From the NCBI RefSeq assembly GCF_900113745.1, contig NZ_FOQL01000001.1, positions 1,674,001 through 1,738,000 of the forward strand: a stretch of DNA of 64,000 bases, in the 5' to 3' direction. The stretch's first letter is position 1, and every line of letters begins with the position of its first letter. Shown here piece after piece: positions 62,049 to 64,000 of this stretch. The position numbers and the translations under genes are program-made. This DNA is from Pseudomonas guineae. Its GTDB lineage: Bacteria; Pseudomonadota; Gammaproteobacteria; Pseudomonadales; Pseudomonadaceae. The notes under the pieces were generated by a model. The model was given only the letters and a program-made list of their open reading frames with translations. It was not told where the DNA came from and made no database searches.

Positions 62049-63464
62049 GTGATCAAGAAAATCCTGATAGCCAACCGCGGCGAGATTGCCGTACGCATTG
62101 TGCGAGCCTGTGCCGAAATGGGTATTCGCTCGGTGGCGGTGTATTCCGATGCCGATCGCCATGCTTTGCATGTCAAACGGGCCGACGAGGCGCATGGCAT
62201 TGGTGAAGACCCGCTGGCCGGTTATCTGAACCCGCGCAAACTGGTCAACCTGGCCGTAGAAACCGGCTGCGATGCCCTGCATCCGGGCTACGGTTTTCTC
62301 TCGGAAAACGCCGAATTGGCGGATATTTGCGCCGAACGCGGGATCAAGTTCATCGGTCCCAGCGCTGAAGTGATTCGCCGCATGGGCGACAAGACCGAAG
62401 CCCGGCGCAGCATGATCAAGGCCGGCGTACCGGTCACACCCGGCACTGAAGGCAACGTGGCGGATATTGCCGAAGCCCTGCGCGAGGGTGACCGCATCGG
62501 CTATCCGGTGATGCTCAAGGCCACTTCTGGTGGTGGCGGCCGCGGTATTCGCCGCTGCAACAGCCGTGAAGAACTCGAACAAGCCTACCCGCGAGTGATT
62601 TCCGAGGCGACCAAGGCCTTTGGCAGTGCCGAAGTGTTTTTAGAAAAGTGCATCATCAATCCCAAGCACATTGAGGCGCAGATTCTCGGTGACAGCTTCG
62701 GCAATGTGGTGCATCTGTTCGAGCGCGACTGCTCGATCCAGCGGCGCAACCAGAAGCTCATCGAAATTGCCCCCAGCCCGCAGCTGACCCCGGAGCAGCG
62801 CGCCTATATCGGCGACCTCGCCGTGCGTGCGGCCAAGGCGGTGGGTTACGAGAACGCCGGCACCGTGGAGTTCCTGCTCGCCGAAGGCGAGGTGTATTTC
62901 ATGGAGATGAACACCCGGGTGCAGGTGGAGCACACCATCACCGAGGAAATCACCGGTATCGACATCGTCCGCGAGCAGATCCGCATCGCCTCGGGCCTGG
63001 AGCTGTCGATCAAGCAGGAAGACATTATTCACCGCGGTTTCGCCCTGCAGTTTCGTATCAACGCCGAAGACCCGAAGAACAACTTCCTGCCCTCGTTCGG
63101 CAAAATCACCCGCTACTATGCCCCCGGCGGCCCCGGCGTGCGCACCGACACGGCGATCTACACTGGCTATACCATTCCGCCGTACTACGACTCCATGTGT
63201 TTGAAGCTGGTCGTCTGGGCGCTGACCTGGGAAGAAGCCTTGGCTCGTGGCTTGCGCGCGCTGGATGACATGCGCGTGCAGGGGGTGAAGACCACCGCGG
63301 CCTATTACCAGGAGATTTTGCGCAACCCGGAGTTTCGCAGCGGTCAGTTCAACACCAGTTTCGTCGAGGCGCATCCGGAACTGACCGAGTACTCGATCAA
63401 GCGTAATCCGTCGCACCTGGCCATCGCCATCGCCACCGCCATTGCTGCCCACGCTGGCCTGTAA
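62049..63464 (+). CDS. pycA: Pyruvate carboxylase biotin carboxylase subunit
   Basis: A 471-residue biotin carboxylase. IKKILIANRGEIAVRIVRAC at the start, ATP-grasp loop KATSGGGGRGIRRC near 158-171, catalytic CSIQRRNQK, EMNTRVQVEHTITEEITG and the final C-terminal domain match AccC-like subunits; PycA is 471 residues in P. aeruginosa. It loads CO2 on biotin for the carboxyltransferase PycB encoded 16 bases on, replenishing oxaloacetate. The start is GTG; upstream codons in frame are not homologous. Confidence 0.95.
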   Translation: MIKKILIANRGEIAVRIVRACAEMGIRSVAVYSDADRHALHVKRADEAHGIGEDPLAGYLNPRKLVNLAVETGCDALHPGYGFLSENAELADICAERGIKFIGPSAEVIRRMGDKTEARRSMIKAGVPVTPGTEGNVADIAEALREGDRIGYPVMLKATSGGGGRGIRRCNSREELEQAYPRVISEATKAFGSAEVFLEKCIINPKHIEAQILGDSFGNVVHLFERDCSIQRRNQKLIEIAPSPQLTPEQRAYIGDLAVRAAKAVGYENAGTVEFLLAEGEVYFMEMNTRVQVEHTITEEITGIDIVREQIRIASGLELSIKQEDIIHRGFALQFRINAEDPKNNFLPSFGKITRYYAPGGPGVRTDTAIYTGYTIPPYYDSMCLKLVVWALTWEEALARGLRALDDMRVQGVKTTAAYYQEILRNPEFRSGQFNTSFVEAHPELTEYSIKRNPSHLAIAIATAIAAHAGL

Positions 63465-63480
63465 GGGAAGAATCAGAATA

Positions 63481-64000
63481 TGAGCACGCCTGTTTCGCCT
63501 AAAAAAATCACCGTCACCGATACCGTCCTGCGCGATGCCCACCAATCGTTGTTGGCCACGCGCATGCGCACCGAAGACATGCTGCCGATCTGCGACAAGC
63601 TCGACCAGGTCGGTTACTGGTCGCTGGAAGTCTGGGGTGGCGCGACCTTCGATGCGTGCATCCGCTTCCTCAAAGAAGACCCGTGGGAGCGTCTGCGCAA
63701 GCTCAAGGCGGCGCTGCCCAATACCCGTCTGCAGATGCTTCTGCGTGGGCAGAACCTGCTCGGTTATCGCCACTACAGCGACGATGTGGTCAAAGCCTTC
63801 GTGGCCAAGGCGGCGGTGAACGGTATCGACGTGTTCCGTATCTTCGACGCGATGAACGACGTGCGTAACCTGCGCGTATCGATCGAGGCGGTGAAAGCCG
63901 CCGGTAAACATGCCCAGGGCACCCTGAGTTACACCGTCAGCCCGGTGCACACGGTCGAGGCTTACGTGAAGCAGGCCAAGGCCATGCAAGCCATGGGCAT
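63481..64000 (+). CDS. pycB: Pyruvate carboxylase carboxyltransferase/biotin subunit (partial)
   Basis: The first 173 codons of PycB/OadA, cut by the window end. [60 protein letters not shown] and [12 protein letters not shown] are the conserved metal and pyruvate binding segments of the carboxyltransferase TIM barrel. GGGAAG ribosome site upstream; 16 bases after pycA, so one transcript. The biotinyl domain would be near the C-terminus, outside the window. Confidence 0.95.

Noticed and set aside
62640-63989. 449-codon frame antisense to pycA and pycB
   Set aside because: It crosses two well-identified genes on the other strand and resembles no protein.

Overview
The window reads as chromosomal DNA of a Pseudomonas species. 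It is GC-rich, and gene content and order match the genus: cobG-cobH-cobI-cobJ with cobL and cobK, a zinc-starvation island with folE2 and dksA2, zwf/hexR, pycR-pycA-pycB, and a REP element typical of pseudomonads. About 58 protein genes are supported. No rRNA, tRNA, CRISPR array, prophage or transposase gene was seen.

Layout: 0.1-7.1 kb holds aerobic cobalamin genes: leftward cobG-H-I-J behind a canonical cobalamin riboswitch, and divergent cobL-cobK. A [2Fe-2S] thioredoxin-like ferredoxin gene follows. 8.1-10.0 kb is a bufferin (copper-buffering RiPP) operon: six-cysteine precursor, DUF692 multinuclear iron oxidase and DUF2063 partner. 10.1-17.6 kb encodes a DctB/DctD two-component pair and a TAXI-type TRAP transporter (binding protein, fused permease, DUF1850 protein), with a good sigma-54 promoter candidate between them. 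17.8-24.6 kb has a periplasmic binding protein, a BCCT transporter, an exonuclease/DUF294 pair and small conserved genes.

24.9-32.2 kb is a zinc-limitation island. folE2-znuC-znuB-znuA runs left and dksA2-zigA-DUF1826 runs right from one Zur-like palindrome; a second COG0523 GTPase (YeiR-like) lies nearby. The dksA2 gene appears frameshifted, which joins its reading frame to zigA. 32.2-37.7 kb has a hydrolase, a class D beta-lactamase, a thioesterase and a CHASE4-GGDEF-EAL protein. 37.8-42.5 kb is a catabolic cluster (glutamine-synthetase-like ligase, class III aminotransferase, SDR, GntR regulator) with two identical palindromes exactly 63 bp apart in the divergent promoter. 42.5-51.7 kb holds housekeeping and envelope genes, uvrD and a PAS-GGDEF-EAL protein.

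51.7-56.6 kb is a four-gene, visibly less GC-rich operon (OmpA-like protein with an unusual C-terminal half, five-helix membrane protein, periplasmic vWA-like protein, TM2 protein). I recognise it as no named system, and it is the best candidate for undescribed biology. 56.8-64 kb returns to core genes: an MFS transporter, zwf and hexR with a perfect HexR operator, and pycR/pycA/pycB, with pycB cut by the window end.

Several intergenic gaps carry a dispersed inverted-repeat family whose ends read GTAGGGTGG(A/G)T, and two carry a second, looser repeat.
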